From: Diphasiastrum complanatum
Taxonomy: Eukaryota; Streptophyta; Lycopodiopsida; Lycopodiales; Lycopodiaceae
Length of the DNA stretch: 56,253 nucleotides
NCBI GenBank assembly: GCA_029204225.1
Contig: CM055094.1
Location: forward strand, 6,953,990-7,010,242
Direction: 5' to 3'
The number at the start of each line of letters is the position of its first letter. The stretch's first letter is position 1. The notes below the pieces were generated by a model. The model made no database searches. It had not been told where the DNA came from and saw nothing but the letters and a program-made list of their open reading frames with translations. This document shows, piece by piece, positions 11,482-22,571 of this stretch. The translations under genes and the position numbers were made by a program.

Positions 11482-11510
11482 AAACCCTAAAAGATAACCC
11501 TAACCCTAAA
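11482..11510. promoter_or_regulatory. Telo-box cluster (AAACCCTAA)
   Basis: AAACCCTAA at 11482-11490 and AACCCTAACCCTAAA at 11496-11510. In plants the telo-box is a promoter/5' UTR element of growth and translation genes. Two copies could equally be a short interstitial telomeric repeat. A long CT-rich tract follows immediately. Confidence 0.4.
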
Positions 11511-11539
11511 AAGCCCTTTAAAAACCTCGCGAGCTCTCT

Positions 11540-12245
11540 TTTTCTCAGACCACTCTCTCTCTACGCTCATTCACCATCTCTATTCCCTCTCTCACCATCT
11601 CTCTCTCTCTCTCTCTCTCACCTGTCCCCTCAGCTGCTCTGCTCTCTCTTTCTGTCTCTCACCTGTCTCCAGCTGCTTCGCTCTCACATGTCCTCTCCAG
11701 CTGCTGCTGTGCGGTGCGCACTCTCTCTGTCGCTCTCTCACCTGTCCCCTCCACCTATCCCCTCCAGCTGCTCCGCTCGCTTTCTCCCTCAAGAGCATAC
11801 GTTCTCTCACAGCGATTTGTTGCGCTTTCTCCCTCAAGAGCTATACATTCTCTCAGCGATTAGGCAACAAATTGTAGAAAAACAGCTGTATGTGCGTTCC
11901 TCCACCTCACAGCGATCAGATATCCCTCTCCTTATTGATGTATCGATCAGGAAGGCAGCCACTTACCTCTCAATCACGGTGTTTCTCACTCTCTCTCTCT
12001 CTCTATTCTCGCTTTCGCTCTCTCTATTGCATGAACACCTGAACATCCCTCCCTGTCACTCGAGATCGTGCTCTCATAACCTCTCTCTCCCTCCGGATCA
12101 ACCATCCTCCTGTTGCTCCTCGCTCGCTCTCTCCCGATCCTGTTGTTGCTGCTCCTCGCTCTCTCCGATCAACCATCGCTGGTTTCTCTCTCTAGGTTAC
12201 CTCTCTTTCTCTCTCTCGATCCATCGTTAGTGTTCGCTCTCTCTC
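11540..12245. repeat. CT-rich low-complexity tract with a 45-bp tandem duplication
   Basis: The plus strand is dominated by TC/CT with phrases such as TCTCTCACCTGTC. Units at 11778-11822 and 11823-11867 are near-identical (CGCTTTCTCCCTCAAGAGC). A 255-residue open frame across it translates to Ser/Leu-rich low-complexity sequence, so I do not call it a gene. Together with the telo-boxes just upstream it could be a 5' leader of a lost gene. Confidence 0.6.
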
Positions 12246-13041
12246 TAGAACTTTCTAGGTCACGAACATTTTGGAAGTTGCCCTTGCCCGTTCAACTGCC
12301 CGTCAGATGAAGTTTTAGGGCATACGTGGCTCAATTTAAGATTTCAGCCTACATTCTATCAACTAGCCACATGAGGGAAGAGATGCCACTGATGGTTGTC
12401 TCTAGTGGCAGCCTCCAGTAATATGGGGGCAGGCCACATGTCGGAGGTATAGTGATACACATCTGACCTATGTGTCATCATCTGATTGGGCATGTTTGTA
12501 CTAGTTGGTTGAGGCTGCCTCTAGAGGTTGGATTGTCTCCAGAGGTTGACTTTTGTAACCTTCGGAGATAAAAGAATATTTTCAAAATAATTTCTCTTAC
12601 CTCCATGTGGCCCTTCTCACCTCTCCTTTGGGACTTTAGAGCACGGGGTCACACGTGCTTAGCGTTTGGCCTTGACCCAATGGCTGAGCGCCACTTGGCC
12701 TTGATTCTCGGGCAGGCACTGATCGTCAAAAATTGGGACATAACCTATTTTCATGGCAGGGTCGGCCGGGTGTGCGGGCTGGCAATCATGTCGGGCAGCT
12801 CTCGGGTGGTGTCCGACAACGGGAGCCACATCAGGCATTATCACACCCAGGCACACCCACACATGCGAGTATATAGGCATGTTTGCCTAAATATCTCCCT
12901 CCAAAAATCCCATAAAAATGCTTATGGGATAATCTTTCGGTTGCCCGGACACGTGGTGCTCGGGCAGCCAATTTGTGAAAACAAAAACGTGTGGTGGAGG
13001 ATGCCTCAGGGCCAAACGGCCCGTGTTCAATATAGATGTGT

Positions 13042-13043
<2 letters not shown>

Positions 13044-13104
<61 letters not shown>
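13044..13104. repeat. (CT)n microsatellite
   Basis: 61 bp of uninterrupted CT. Confidence 0.98.
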
Positions 13105-13108
<4 letters not shown>

Positions 13109-13308
13109 AGCCAAATCTCTTAGCTGTGCCTCAGCTAATGAGTTCCTTGCTGTGCAAAAGAGCAGTTCTTGGCCGAGCAGCCAGGACCTGGAGAACCGGG
13201 AACTAGCCACAGCCAGGAATTGGCACAAATTCATCCCATGTGGCCAAGAAGCTAGTTTTCGACATCAATTCCTGGTTGCACAACCATGAAATGGCTTCTT
13301 CATGTGGG

Positions 13309-13312
<4 letters not shown>

Positions 13313-13365
<53 letters not shown>
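13313..13365. repeat. (CT)n microsatellite
   Basis: 53 bp of uninterrupted CT, about 210 bp after the previous tract. Confidence 0.98.
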
Positions 13366-13369
<4 letters not shown>

Positions 13370-13911
13370 GAGTAGAAACAAATCCTGTAATATATCTTGG
13401 CCCAAATGGACATATGTTTCTGAAGTGACTAAAACATAATACAACCAATTGGAGTTTTCATTACACATCATGGAAAACTTTGGAAGTGTAATTGGAAAGC
13501 CATTTACTTGTAGACACCCAAAAGCTCTATCACCAAAACAACAGGAGCATTAAAAAAAAAAACCATTCAAGAATTGGCATCCTTGATAAAAAGAGAAATC
13601 CAAGAACAAAATCTTTGAGCAATACATTGCCAATGTTTACGGCCATTGTGGATCTCTTCAAATACATGTTAGTGAAAGTAGTTCTTCTTTGCATGACATG
13701 CATAACCAAAGTATTATTGTAACTTTTAAAACCATTGCAAAGAAGATTTCAAGATAGAATGTTTCTAAAACTTGAAAGTAAAGGTTAAAATAGGGTTTTC
13801 AGTACTTACATTGTTACTGTAACTTTGAAAACCAGTGCATACAAAACTTCGAAGTAAAACGTTTCTAAATCTTTAGGTCATTCTTACCAACGGAAACTAT
13901 TGACACAATTT

Positions 13912-14743
13912 TGTTGAATTCTCTAAATTTTTGGACCTTAAATGGATCTACAATTGATCCACAAGAGGTGCTGGATGCTAGTTGGATTGATCAATCACAA
14001 ATCTAATGTCTAGATCTTGATCTAGATAAACTTAACTAGCAAGAAGAACATGTAAATTGATCATACTAATCAAAGAGCGACCTCACACGTGTAAAGCTCT
14101 GTCACTGTACGGACAATGGGCAGAGACTGAAGTACATTAACTAAGGATGGCATTCAATGCAAAAGATCACAACACAAATAGTGAAAATGACAAGGATTTG
14201 CCTCAAAATCAAGATTTCTCATCAATTTTCATATTCACAATGATGATCTATATATAGATCAAGTACATTTTGACCTGATATGCTGACTCAGCAGGCCTGG
14301 CACGTGTGGGGATTGCCACATCCACCAATCAATGCTAGATAAGCACCCACTTCTTTGGCTCCTAACTTGATGCCATTGCCTCACCATGATTTTGCTTGAT
14401 TTGAAATATTTTTTCTTACTTTTAGGAACTTGCAAGGTCAACTCCTATGATAAGCTACTGACATTTTCAGATATGTACAAACGTGGGAACAACCTCTCAC
14501 AAGTGGGAACCACTCCTCATTGACATGGGAATGCTTGATTAACTAGTAAAATGGTGCCAAATGGCAAATTTCTACTTGACTAGCTTTTCACTAGTTCATA
14601 CTTGTGTCAATCAAGACATTTCTATCAAACTAAAATTGAATGCATTTATGACTACCATCCACACGTGGGAACATGCTCCACACATGGATCAAGTTATGTA
14701 CATAATTTCATAGATCAAAAGCTAGAATCTGACAATTTCAACA
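13912..14743 (-). repeat. 3' LTR of the family-B half
   Basis: Begins TGTTGAA and ends TTCAACA, with the purine-rich tract GAGCAGGAG just inside on the minus strand. The first part (TAAATGGATCTACA, then ATCCACAAGAG) matches the LTR of element 5. A TATA-like stretch (CTATATATAG) is at 14248-14257 and a G-box (CACGTG) at 14086-14091. Confidence 0.7.
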
Positions 14744-16155
14744 CTCCTGCTCAAAATCTAGCTTGGCAAATCTAGTGTACATCTATCTACAACACCAAGT
14801 GCTTATCTCAACTTCATAAATGAGTCCTTTCGCAATGGTTTAGTCAAAATATCAGCAACACATTCGCATGATGACACATGAAGAAGCTTGATCTCCTTGG
14901 CTTGCACCTTCTCCCTTACAAAATGATGTGCAATCTCGATATGCTTGGTTTGAGAATGGAAGATATGATTAGTGGCAAGTTGTTGTGATGCTTGATTATC
15001 TCAATAAATCGTGAAATTTCCTCGGCCTTGATCACATGAATTCCTTCACAAACCTCTTGAGCCATAGGATCTCCTTGGTGGTTGATGTTAATGCCTTATA
15101 CTCGGCTTCACAAGAGGATAGAGAGATGGTATCTTGCTTTTTTGAAAGACAAGATACAAGAATGTAGCAAAAGCACTTATGGATTTTCTATCCATCTTAT
15201 CACCTGCAAAATCCAAGTCCGAGTATGCTCTCAAGTACAATTTAGTCCCTTGATAGATAATGCCAAAATTCCTTGTAGTTGAGATGTACCTTAACACTCT
15301 TTTTGCACTTTTCCAATGACATACTAAAGGAGCTTGCATATATTGACTCAACTTGCTTACACTAAAGCTTAGATCAGGTCTAGTGATTGTCAAATAGATC
15401 CAGGAGCCAATAAGTTTTCTATAGAGTGTGATGTCCTCAAAAGATGCTTCAAAACCATCAAAAGAAACTTTTACAACTTGCTCCGTAGGGGTGTCAATCC
15501 CTTTACAATCTTTCATTCCAAACTTTTCTAAGATGGAAGTAGCATACTTTGACTGACAAATGAAAGTGAAATCACTGCTTATAGAGATTTCTATACCAAG
15601 TATGAACTTAAGAAGTCCTAGATCTACCATCTTGAATTCACTATTCATAGATCTCTTGTATGGTTGCTTATGTGTCTTGGATAGATCACAAGCTTCACAA
15701 AGCTTGCCACACTTGGATATGGATTTGGGAAGCCATAGTGCTAGCTTCTTGGAAATCATGGTCTCCATAGCTTGATAGTTAGGATGGCCTAACCTTTTGT
15801 GCCACAACTCCACTTGAGAAAGCTCTTCCCTTGCCATGCTCACACTTCCAATCACAACATTAGCATCCAACTTGAATTATCTTCCTTGTTCAATGCCATC
15901 AATGCACTTCTCATTCTTCATTATGGAACAAATACCATGCTTGAAGTGTACATCTAATCCACTGTCCATAAGTTGTCCAACACGCAACAAATCTTTTGTG
16001 ATGGATGGTACATAAAGAACATTATCAAGATCTAATTTTTTTGATGATCGAAGACATAATGTAATAGATCCTATGCCATCTATCTTACACTCTTGATCAC
16101 TTGTAGTGAATATGAACTTTTTAGAATCATTATAAGAGAGTAAGGTAAAAAACAA
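14744..16155 (-). pseudogene. Family-B Copia pol remnant, internally deleted
   Basis: From 16155 downward this continues the second protease (DSKKFIFTTSDQECKIDG, DNVLYVPSITKDLL). A stop at 15877-15879 precedes the GAG-pre-integrase domain (LWHKRLGHPNYQ, CEACDLSKTHKQPY). Near 15640 the sequence jumps straight to the RT C-terminus (VDLGLLKFILGIEI), so the integrase catalytic core and most of RT, including YVDD, are missing. RNase H follows (SDLDFAGDKMDRKS) and its degraded tail runs to the PPT at 14744. It cannot be autonomous. Confidence 0.8.
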
Positions 16156-17561
16156 TCCTTTTGATGAGACATGTGGGAGCTAGCCCCACTATCAATCCAC
16201 CATATGTCCTTATTGATGCTAGAAATTGACTTTCGAAAGTTGAGAGAACCACCAACATCCATTTCATTCCTGTTGTTAGACATAACAAATGCATCAGGCT
16301 TGTAAAGTCTACCTTGTCTATTGCCCCTAGCAATCAAGACATCTCCCTTAGTAATGAACCAAACATCTCCAACAAACTTTGTCTTGTACCCTTTCTTTAA
16401 CATTTGACCAACACTTAGCAAATTCCTCGAAAGTGAAGGAATGTAAAGAACACCATCAAGCCTTACATTCCTATTAGTAGAAAGGCAAATAGGAATTGAG
16501 CCAATACCTTTGATCATACACTCACCACCATTTGGCATGTGAACCACTTTCTTGGTTCCAACATAAGAGATCAAAGAAGTAAAGAAGTCTTTGTGACTAG
16601 TCATGTGTGAACTAGATCCACTATCTATCCACCATGAATCCTTGTCACTTCCACTTGACACTAGACTTGAAGAACACATCATGAGAGAATCAAAAGAATC
16701 TAGATCCTCATTAGAAGTACAAAAGTTGTTTTGCTTGCTACCTTCATTACTTTGCTTCTTATGACATTCATTTGCAAAATGACCTTTTATCCCACAATAA
16801 AGGCACTTGAACTTTGACTTATCTTTCTTTCTAAAAGAAGTAGAAGAGGAGGAGGAAGAGTGATCATCATGATCCAAGTTACCACCTTTGGACCATTTCC
16901 CTTTGCCTTTACCTTTGCCTTTGACTTTGCCTTTTGTGAAGAAAGCCTCTTCACCTCCACCTTGCAAGGATGCACCATCAAGCTTTGATTGCAACCTATG
17001 TTCTTCAGCCAATAATATTTCTTGCAAGTCAACCACACTTGGCAAGACTCTTTGAATGGCAAAACTTTGCACAAGGTTAGCATGTTCATCTAGCAAACCA
17101 TTCAACATAACTTGGACTATTTCACCATCTTTTATGCTTTCATCAATGCATGCTAGATCATCACTCAAGGACTTAACCCTCAAGACAAATGCATGAGCAC
17201 TTTCTCCTTCTCTTTGTCTACTAGAAAATATTTGCCTCCTTAGGGTCAATACCCTAGATGTGAACTTTGATTCAAAGAGCTTCTTCAAGGCATTCCATGC
17301 CTCACTTGCACTTTGACTTTTACCAACTTCCTTGAGAAGTTCATTGGTAACATTCATTTTAATGATATGAAGAGCCCTTTTAGCCTTCTTATCAAACCTT
17401 TGTTGCTCTTGAATTGTGGGTGGTCTCTTTTCACTTCCTGCAACTATGTCCATGAGTTCATTCAACTCAAGTAGGGATTCCATCCTCACTTTCCAGGTAG
17501 AGTAGTTTGATGAACTCAACCTATCATTAGTTTCTAGCATGATCCCACCATTAGAAGCCAT
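16080..17561 (-). pseudogene. Family-A Copia gag-protease running into a second protease
   Basis: 493-residue open frame starting at MASNGG. It holds a UBN2-type gag (about 1-190), a Lys-rich segment, a CCHC zinc knuckle (CLYCGIKGHFANEC) and an aspartic protease start DSWWIDSGSSSHMT (about 16590-16636). After VMSNN the frame continues into a second, different protease start, DIWWIDSGASSHMS (about 16168-16208). Then it loses phase around the A-run at about 16145-16150. The gag is closely similar to that of element 4. The in-frame passage through the junction may be chance. Confidence 0.8.
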
Positions 17562-18707
17562 GAATATAATGATTCTTCAACTTTTAGGCTCTGTCCTAAT
17601 GCACCTAGCACTCACTTTTCTCTCAACAAATGATGGATAAGGAGATCTCAGAAGATCTAGGACCCTAAAACACTTCTATCTTGAACTTGGCTGGTTTCCA
17701 AGCATAGAAAGGAAGATTGAAACACATGCAACACTTTGCACACACTAAGAATGGATTACAAGCTCAAACCAACCTGAACACACTCTTGCTTAAGCTCTCA
17801 AACTTTCTAGCAGGTGACCAAATCAAGTTATGGTGTGAAGAGTTACTTGCATTCTTAGAACATACAAAAGACTAGGCTACCAAGAATACCTAGAATTGAA
17901 CAAACTTCATCAACATATGATCAACACACTAAGGTATTGATTCAACCTGTAAAACCACATGTAAACCACACTTCTAAAAGTTTATAAACTCCAGCAAATG
18001 ATAAATACAAGCTTCAGAGGTGCATGAAAGAGCACACTTAGTGAATCACAAGACTAGCTTCACTAGCTTGTCAAATCTTGGTGTTTAGATGTAGATCTAA
18101 GATCACTTCACATGAGAATGTTCCTCAACCTGTTAAGAACCTGAAAACACATTTGCATAATGGTTAAAACCTTCCAGCAAATCCTCTAGTCAAATTACAT
18201 AAGGAGAGTTACTTACATGCTCAACAAAGTACACCAAAATTTATGCAAAAAATTGTTGACAATCTGTTCACCGAAAAGGGGATCTTTCATCCAAGTGGGA
18301 GCTTTGCTCAGCCTTTTGAAGAATTACAAAATCACTCAAAGAGTATTTGTCATCCACTGAAGGAGAAGGTTCACCCACTTAAGGAGAGTCTTCATCCACA
18401 AAGGAGAGTGTTCATCCATAGAAGTGGAGATTGTCAACAATAGATTGAACAGAACATTGTTAGTATTGAATATGCACAAGCCTCACACTCAACAAATGAT
18501 TAAGTGTTATGATCTGATCCAAAATAGCTTCTACTCAGCCTTTGATCTTCAATAGACCTGAAATATGCTTTTGATCCACAAGTTCAACTCAACAAACAAA
18601 CGTTAGTAAGATTTGATCAACATTGCAATGCATAATCATGCTAGAACTTGATCAAACATCCAAATATCACCATAAATGGAAACCTTACTAAAAGTAACAG
18701 CCAACTA
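17562..18707 (-). other. 5' leader of the family-A half
   Basis: Untranslated leader between primer site and gag ATG, over 1.1 kb long. A plus-strand segment at about 18330-18430 contains short direct repeats of CATCCACT/AAGGAGAG. No gene seen. Confidence 0.6.
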
Positions 18708-18719
18708 GCTCTGATACCA
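18708..18719 (-). promoter_or_regulatory. Primer-binding site, initiator Met-tRNA (family-A half)
   Basis: TGGTATCAGAGC on the minus strand, directly abutting the LTR edge TGTGAAAG at 18720. Confidence 0.9.
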
Positions 18720-19171
18720 TGTGAAAGAAGTGGATCTTGAATGAAACCAAACTCCCAAAATACTTGGCTAAGATCTTGTGAAGACAATACACAAAGCACT
18801 GCTCTCAATGGAGGAAGAAACTGTGACAATGATCTATTGATCTCTCTCAACAGTACAATAAGTTTCTCCAACCTGTTCTCCACGAATTTCAGCCTAATAT
18901 AGGTGAGAGAGATGACTCTTTCTAGAACTTAGGACCCAATTTTAGGGCACCAATAGCCTAAAATAGCCAATTTTGGCCTATATGTCCAAATAACATGATT
19001 TTGGTGTCATTTCGAATGTCCTGAAGTTTGAGACTTCTTCAACATGAAATATGTACTAAAATAAAAGTATCCAAGTCTCTTTCACACGTGTGAAAGGTTA
19101 GATCCAAAACTATGTACAAAAATTGCCAATTTAGGCCTCAAACTAGCTAGGAAATGTTGACAATTTTCACA
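18720..19171 (-). repeat. 5' LTR of the family-A half
   Basis: 452 bp, from TGTGAAAG next to the primer site to TTTTCACA at 19171. The 6-bp inverted ends are TGTGAA/TTCACA. It holds the palindrome CACACGTGTG (G-box core 19085-19090). It is not related to the LTR at 13912-14743. Confidence 0.75.
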
Positions 19172-19189
19172 TATTGGATGTGATTCATT

Positions 19190-20056
19190 CGAATATTGGA
19201 AAATTATAATATAGAGGAAGAACTTCTAAGGAGCTTGCAGATAGTGGTATATTTTTCTATGAGTCCAAGTACATTCCAGATATGCATGGAGGTTTTGGAA
19301 AGCTTGAAGATATCCCACTGCCACATTTTGGAAGTGATGACTGGCTTGCACCTGATAGTATTGTGTCAGAATCTTTTAGATGCAAATTTTTGTTAAATTT
19401 GAAAAACTCAATGAAAGCGAGCACTGGATCAAAAGTTAATAGATTAAGTTGGTTCCTGTCCTTATATGTATTTGTTAATTTCTTTTCAAATGCAAATGTT
19501 CGTAGGACACCAACATTGCCAAATGACACTCTTTCAGATTTAATAGATGTGGGTTGGGAATGCAAGGCAGTTGGAGATACTGAATGTAGAATTAAGAAAT
19601 CTTCTATGATATTTCGTTATTGAATTGCAATACAAATGCTTAGTCTTACATTTAGTTACTGGAGATGGAAACAAATAAGTGGGACCTAGATGCCACTAGA
19701 TCAAGACCTTCAAATGGATGGTCACACAAATCGAAAGGAAGTCCACATTTTCAACAAAGAAGATATGCTAACTACAATTGAAGTGGAGGATCATTGGAGC
19801 TTGAGTTATATCAGACAAGAGCTGGTCTTAATGCACAATGAAATTCTACCTGAACATTTCAGATTCATTATCAATGGAAAGCTTGTAAGATTTTATTGTG
19901 ATTTGCAAACCAGTCAATGATTATATATGTAACTCTATTCAGAGAATAAATAAATTAACAAGTTGCTTATCTTTCATGCAGATACGAAAAAGACAAGAAA
20001 ACACAACACCCTGCAAGGACCTTCCAACATATATCAGCATTGTAGAAGAACAATGA
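19190..20056 (+). pseudogene. Unidentified multi-exon gene remnant, convergent with the next gene
   Basis: I do not recognise this protein. Coding-like pieces on the plus strand: about 19205-19437 (SKELADSGIFFYESKYIPDM, LPHFGSDDWLAPDSIVSES), 19508-19623 (LPNDTLSDLIDVGWECKAVG), then 19690-19884 joined to 19982-20056. The last pair splices cleanly through a GT-AG intron of 97 bp and keeps frame (HFRFIINGKL / IRKRQENTTPCKDLP) to a stop at 20054-20056. An in-frame stop precedes the first piece. The 5' part may be lost where the Copia LTR ends at 19171. Exon limits of the first two pieces are uncertain. Confidence 0.5.
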
Positions 20057-20221
20057 AAACTCATACAATCAATTGAATAAACTAATATCTGTATTCAATA
20101 AAATATCGTCCGAATTTGGGGATTTTGTACAACTGTGCAAATATTTCTTTTTCTATATTCACTATATGTCGGTTTCTCACTATATGTCTATATTTCTATA
20201 TCAGTATGAAATTATGTCTAT

Positions 20222-21195
20222 CTATTCAGCTTGGGTATTTACAAATTCTCCAGTCTCATTTAGAATCTGAACATCGTCTGGCTTAGAAGGCCCAACATCA
20301 ATCTTTGGTCCAGCAGTTGACTTGGCCAATACACTAAAGATGAGCTCTTGTCGAAATCTACAGACTTCGCCAGGGAAAACTACAATGAACAATGAATATT
20401 AATAACAAACAATATCTTACATGAAGATAAAAGAGAAAGGGGTAATAACTCACCTTTGAAATATCAATCTCCTGTTGAAGAATGTACCACTCACAAAATA
20501 ATTTGGCATTGTAAAGAGTACATTATGCACAACTAAATGAGTCTTTTTGTTGGGGTGTCTGCAATACATTCAATTGATTAATAATGCGATGAAGAAACTG
20601 ATAGTAAACAATGACTATAAATAAAAATACGCAAGAAATGTTTAATGATTACCTCAATGCTTACAATTTCACATGATCCTGCTGTTGGATTGTCTATTGG
20701 AAAATATTTACATATAGCCGGCAACAACGAGTCAATATCTTTATGTGTGTTACTGGCAAAATTCATCTTTACACAAAAAAGATTTACTACATTATTTGCA
20801 GTTCTTTTTACAGAGACTATAGTTAAGCTCCAGTGATCATTGCAAAAACAAAGAAGAATTCCATTAGATAGATGACACAGTGATTACAAGTAAAGAAATA
20901 GACAAGTGAAGATATATACATACTTGGTATGATAAGGCATCAACAAAAACTTCACAACTGGTGTGCATGCACCAAGGAGACAGTTTGACAAAGTGTCATT
21001 GTCGTCCTTGATGGCCTGCAGAAAGAAATTGCTGAGAAGCTTCAACTCATTCGTAGAATCCCTTGCAATATCAAATTTTAGTAGGGGGAGACCCGCCTCT
21101 ATCCTTTATCTGAATATAGTCTGGGATTCTAAAGTTAAGCTCAAAATAAATTTCATCTATTGTGAAGAGAATTGGCATGCCGATATTATCTATAG
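20222..21195 (-). pseudogene. 3' part of an unidentified gene split by the nested Copia insertion
   Basis: Four minus-strand exons: 21195-20924, 20752-20653, 20558-20454 and 20379-20222, separated by short GT-AG introns. The first junction (donor GTATGT, acceptor TTTTGCCAG) keeps frame (LLMPYHT / NNTHKDIDSLLPAICKYF). Other pieces read IGMPILFTIDEIYFELNFRI, LLSNFFLQAIKDDNDTLSN and PSKPDDVQILNETGEFVN, ending in a stop at 20222-20224. One frameshift lies near 21090 and phase is inconsistent around the 20454-20558 exon, so it is probably a pseudogene. The family is not recognised. Upstream coding continues at 36439-36775, beyond element 5, whose TATAG target duplication lies in the exon. Confidence 0.55.
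21191..21195. repeat. Target-site duplication of element 5, left copy (TATAG)
   Basis: TATAG directly precedes the LTR edge TGTGAAAG at 21196 and recurs at 36434-36438 directly after the other LTR edge. Confidence 0.9.
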
Positions 21196-21823
21196 TGTGA
21201 AAGTACTGTAATTTAGGACCATAAATGGATCTACAAAATATCCACAAGAGTGATCGGATGCTTGCTTAACAATCTATCAAAAAACTAGACACAAAAAAGT
21301 TGATCTAGATTGGCAATTTGACAAACAACAAGCATTAACAATCAAAAGCATTGATAAACATTGAAATCCGAGCCCACACGTGTGTACTACAGGCTGTAGT
21401 ACGGCCTTCAACCTGAGAAACAAGTAGAAATTGTTTTGGTTTCATTTGGATCACAAAAACTCAATGTACATAGTGAACTAGCTTGAGATTGCCAATGAGC
21501 TCCAAAAATTTTCTATCTTCTCACTATGGGAGCTTGGAATGCATAGCAAATTTGACTTCCTTCTTGAAGTTAGGTGGATTTCCAGCATGTAATAAGGATA
21601 TTAACTCACCCTTCTTGCCCTAAAATGAAACCCTAATCTATTTCCTAGAGTCATGCTTGGTAGATAGCTAGTTGGTCAATTTTTCACTTTAAATTTAGGT
21701 GTAGGTCTTATAAAGTAGGGATGACCACCAAATAGACATGACCAACTCTCTTGACTTGACCTAACCTACATTAGGATGGGTTTCCCATGTGGCATCATGG
21801 CCTCACATGTGTGGGACCCACTT
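21196..21823 (-). repeat. 3' LTR of element 5, first segment
   Basis: Matches 35733-36360 with scattered substitutions. Interrupted after CACTT by element 3; the rest continues at 32602. Contains the palindrome CACACGTGTG (core 21377-21382), mutated to CACACTTGTG in the other LTR. Confidence 0.9.
21819..21823. repeat. Target-site duplication of element 3, left copy (CACTT)
   Basis: CACTT before the LTR edge at 21824 and again at 32597-32601. The uninterrupted empty site is visible in the other LTR of element 5 at 36356-36360. Confidence 0.95.
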
Positions 21824-22553
21824 TGTTGAATTTCACACGTGTGGACTGTCCACTACATGTACTTGTGATCTCCTAAGGTGTGTAGATGCACCAAGATCAA
21901 GACTAGATTGAGATTCAAGATCAATCTTGAATCCTATGGCAAAAACACACTACTACATGCATTCAATCACTTCCAACTCTCACTCACACATGTGGTAAGT
22001 ATTCAAAAAATAATCTAAGTAAAAACAAGCTGCTCTCCTCGGGTAGAGAGAGAAAATGCATCATGAGCTCTCGGGTAGAGAGAGAAAGCTAGAAATCCAA
22101 TAACTCACAAAATCCATGAAATCACCAAATCAATTCGCTTCAAAATGAGGAGTTCAATGATACTAGTAGGGACACGAGCTACCACTATGCTGAACTATGA
22201 TTGGACCATATTTTGTCACCTCTTGATCCTATTGGATCATTGATCCATGCACCTCTTAATTCTATTGGACTATATTCAAGCACACCTCAATTTCCTATTG
22301 GACATCACAAGGTTCCACCTCTAAATCCTATTGGACCTCTTGGAATTCATCAAACAAAAACTTTACACTTGTCTACACTCTAATTGGCAAGTGTTTAGCC
22401 TCTTACTCTATTTTGGCTCAATAGTGGCATTGAAATGCATAATTTGCCATCTATGCCAAATTTATTCCTATCAACATCCTACACCTAGATGCTTGATGTA
22501 AAAAACATAAGACCCGTATATCTAACATAGATAATCTTTTTCAATTCTTTACA
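21824..22553 (-). repeat. 3' LTR of element 3
   Basis: 730 bp, TGTTGAA to TTTACA. Just inside, on the minus strand, is the polypurine tract AGGAGGAG. G-box core at 21836-21841. Confidence 0.95.
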
Positions 22554-22571
22554 CTCCTCCTAAAAAATTAT

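Larger units (their letters stand above)
12311..13911. other. Intergenic region with two (CT)n tracts
   Basis: No coding sequence is supported. A 172-residue open frame at 12605-13123 ends in Ser-Leu repeats read from the CT tract. An imperfect repeat of about 110 bp occurs at about 13705-13780 and 13815-13880 (TGTAACTTT, AAAACCA, GTTTCTAAA). Confidence 0.5.
13912..19171 (-). mobile_element. Mosaic Copia locus (element 2): family-A 5' half joined to family-B 3' half
   Basis: At first sight this is one minus-strand Copia element: primer site, gag, protease, integrase fragment, RT/RNase H and an LTR at each end. The two LTRs (13912-14743 and 18720-19171) are unrelated, however, and the flanking pentamers differ (AATTT and TATTG). 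The open frame at 16080-17561 has two protease active sites in a row. The first resembles elements of the 23.9-27.9 kb type. The second, and the left LTR, resemble element 5 (protease at 33.8-34.1 kb, LTR at 35.7-36.4 kb). The simplest reading is a DNA-level junction near 16250 between two different insertions. Confidence 0.75.

Noticed and set aside
11463-12230. 255-residue plus-strand open frame
   Set aside because: It translates a CT-rich low-complexity tract into Ser/Leu repeats with no domain. The openness is explained by composition.
12605-13123. 172-residue plus-strand open frame, and an antisense Arg/Glu-repeat frame
   Set aside because: Both derive largely from the (CT)n tract, and the remainder has no recognisable family feature.
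13912-19171. A single ordinary Copia element
   Set aside because: The two terminal LTRs are unrelated, the flanking pentamers differ and there are two protease starts, so a single integration event does not explain it.
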